This document shows positions 6,204 through 6,925 of a DNA stretch of 6,925 nucleotides, piece by piece; the first letter of the stretch is position 1, and every line of letters starts with the position of its first letter. The stretch is from positions 1 to 6,925 of the forward strand of contig JAERMP010000144.1 of NCBI GenBank assembly GCA_016844515.1. The letters are read 5' to 3'. The translations under genes were made by a program, and so were the position numbers. Source of the DNA: Thermoleophilia bacterium. GTDB lineage: Bacteria > Actinomycetota > Thermoleophilia > Gaiellales > Gaiellaceae. Under the pieces are notes generated by a model. It made no database searches and was not told the origin of the DNA. It worked only from the letters and a program-made list of their open reading frames with translations.

Positions 6204-6925
6204 GCGGCCTCGACGCGCGCCGTTGGCGACGGCGCTCTCGCTTCGAGGACGACGCCGACCCGGGAGCCGGGGCGCCGGCCGCGGGCACGCGCTCGGCTAC
6301 CGAAGCCTCGTCCTCGACATCGTCAACCACCGCCGTATCGTCCTCGCTGGCAACGATTTCCGCTGCCTCCGTCGCGAGCGTGCCGCCTACCGTTGCAATG
6401 CCCTCGAGGGCACCGAGGTCGTCTCGACGGCGAGCGAAATCCGGTTCGCGCTCCTTGAGAGCGGCGACCAGTGGTGCGGCGAGGAAGATCGACGAATACG
6501 CGCCGGAGCCGATACCCACGAGGAGTGCGAACGCGAAGTCCTTCAGCGTGTCCCCGCCGAAGACGTAGAGCGAGGCGACGGGAAGCAAGGTGATGAACGT
6601 CGTGGCCAGGGACCGCGGGAGCACCTCCCACATGGAGACGTTTCCGATGACGCGGAACGACGCGCGCCGCATGAGTGGAACGTTCTCGCGCATGCGGTCG
6701 AAGACGATGATGGTGTCGTAGATCGAGTAGCCGAGCACGGTGAGGACCGCGGCGACGGTTGCAGTCGAGACTTCCCTTCCGGTGAGCGCGTAGATCCCGA
6801 CGGTGATCACGACATCGTGTGCGAGTGCGACGAGCACGCCCACCGAGTACTTCCACTCGAAGCGAACGGAGATGTACGCGACGATGAGGAGAAGGCTGAC
6901 GAGGATCGCGAGCAGCGCGTTGTTG
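6187..6925 (-). CDS. secF: Protein translocase subunit SecF, N-terminus outside the window
   Basis: About 245 C-terminal codons are present and the frame is open to the right edge. SecF with SecD forms the membrane complex that uses the proton gradient to help SecYEG/SecA export proteins. Visible features are a membrane segment NNALLAILVSLLLIVAYISVRFEWKYS, VGVLVALAHDVVITVGIYAL, the signature GYSIYDTIIVFDRMREN, the SLATTFITLLPVASLYVFGG helix and a final helix FAFALLVGIGSGAYSSIFLAAPLV. These correspond to the C-terminal transmembrane helices; the first helix and most of the large periplasmic domain are missing. After the last helix comes a long cytoplasmic tail of about 90 residues, first acidic (EDDTAVVDDVEDE), then Ala/Pro-rich, then very basic (KRERRRQRR). 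Extended charged tails occur in actinobacterial SecF. The stop overlaps the start of the phasin-like gene. Confidence 0.93.
   Translation of the reverse strand, partial: NNALLAILVSLLLIVAYISVRFEWKYSVGVLVALAHDVVITVGIYALTGREVSTATVAAVLTVLGYSIYDTIIVFDRMRENVPLMRRASFRVIGNVSMWEVLPRSLATTFITLLPVASLYVFGGDTLKDFAFALLVGIGSGAYSSIFLAAPLVAALKEREPDFARRRDDLGALEGIATVGGTLATEAAEIVASEDDTAVVDDVEDEASVAERVPAAGAPAPGSASSSKRERRRQRRASRPHGRSR

Overview
The window is GC-rich bacterial DNA from an actinobacterial-type genome. I lean towards the Thermoleophilia (Gaiella/Solirubrobacter relatives) because of the mraZ-rsmH-ftsL cluster, the long charged tail on SecF and the sigma factor-Ogt pair. That lineage is an inference from protein style, not a search result. 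Almost all of the window is coding. I see no tRNA, rRNA, CRISPR array, insertion sequence or phage gene.

Layout from the right edge leftwards. On the minus strand lie the 3' two-thirds of secF (6925-6187), a small phasin-like helical protein (6203-5874), an intact AarF/UbiB kinase-like membrane protein (5841-4174) and an OmpR-type regulator (4050-3379) whose receiver domain lacks the phosphorylatable Asp. Facing these on the plus strand is a two-gene operon: a small sigma-70 family factor (about 2340-2804) overlapping by ATGA with an O6-alkylguanine-DNA methyltransferase (2801-3358). A GC-rich hairpin separates the methyltransferase from the regulator. Divergent from the sigma gene is a PfkB-family sugar kinase (2296-1481, minus). 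It is followed on the same strand by the start of the division/cell wall (dcw) cluster: mraZ (from 1388), rsmH (from 1074) and the first 43 codons of an FtsL-like protein (129 to the edge).

The dcw segment is the most striking part. The gap upstream of mraZ carries four TGGNN direct repeats at an exact 10-bp period, a textbook MraZ operator, overlapping a plausible promoter. Both genes behind it look broken. mraZ loses its C-terminal third at a junction near 1102-1105 and then reads out of frame into rsmH. rsmH lacks about 14 nt at 342, inside the conserved LRPGG...SFHSLEDR block, which shifts the frame. The parts on each side are well conserved, so these are either recent deletions or assembly errors. 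All other complete genes are intact.

The other points of interest are the sigma-Ogt operon, whose ogt Shine-Dalgarno sequence sits in a small hairpin (a possible alkylation-response module); the degenerate receiver regulator; the phasin-like/UbiB pairing; and candidate leaderless promoters directly before ubiB and the regulator.
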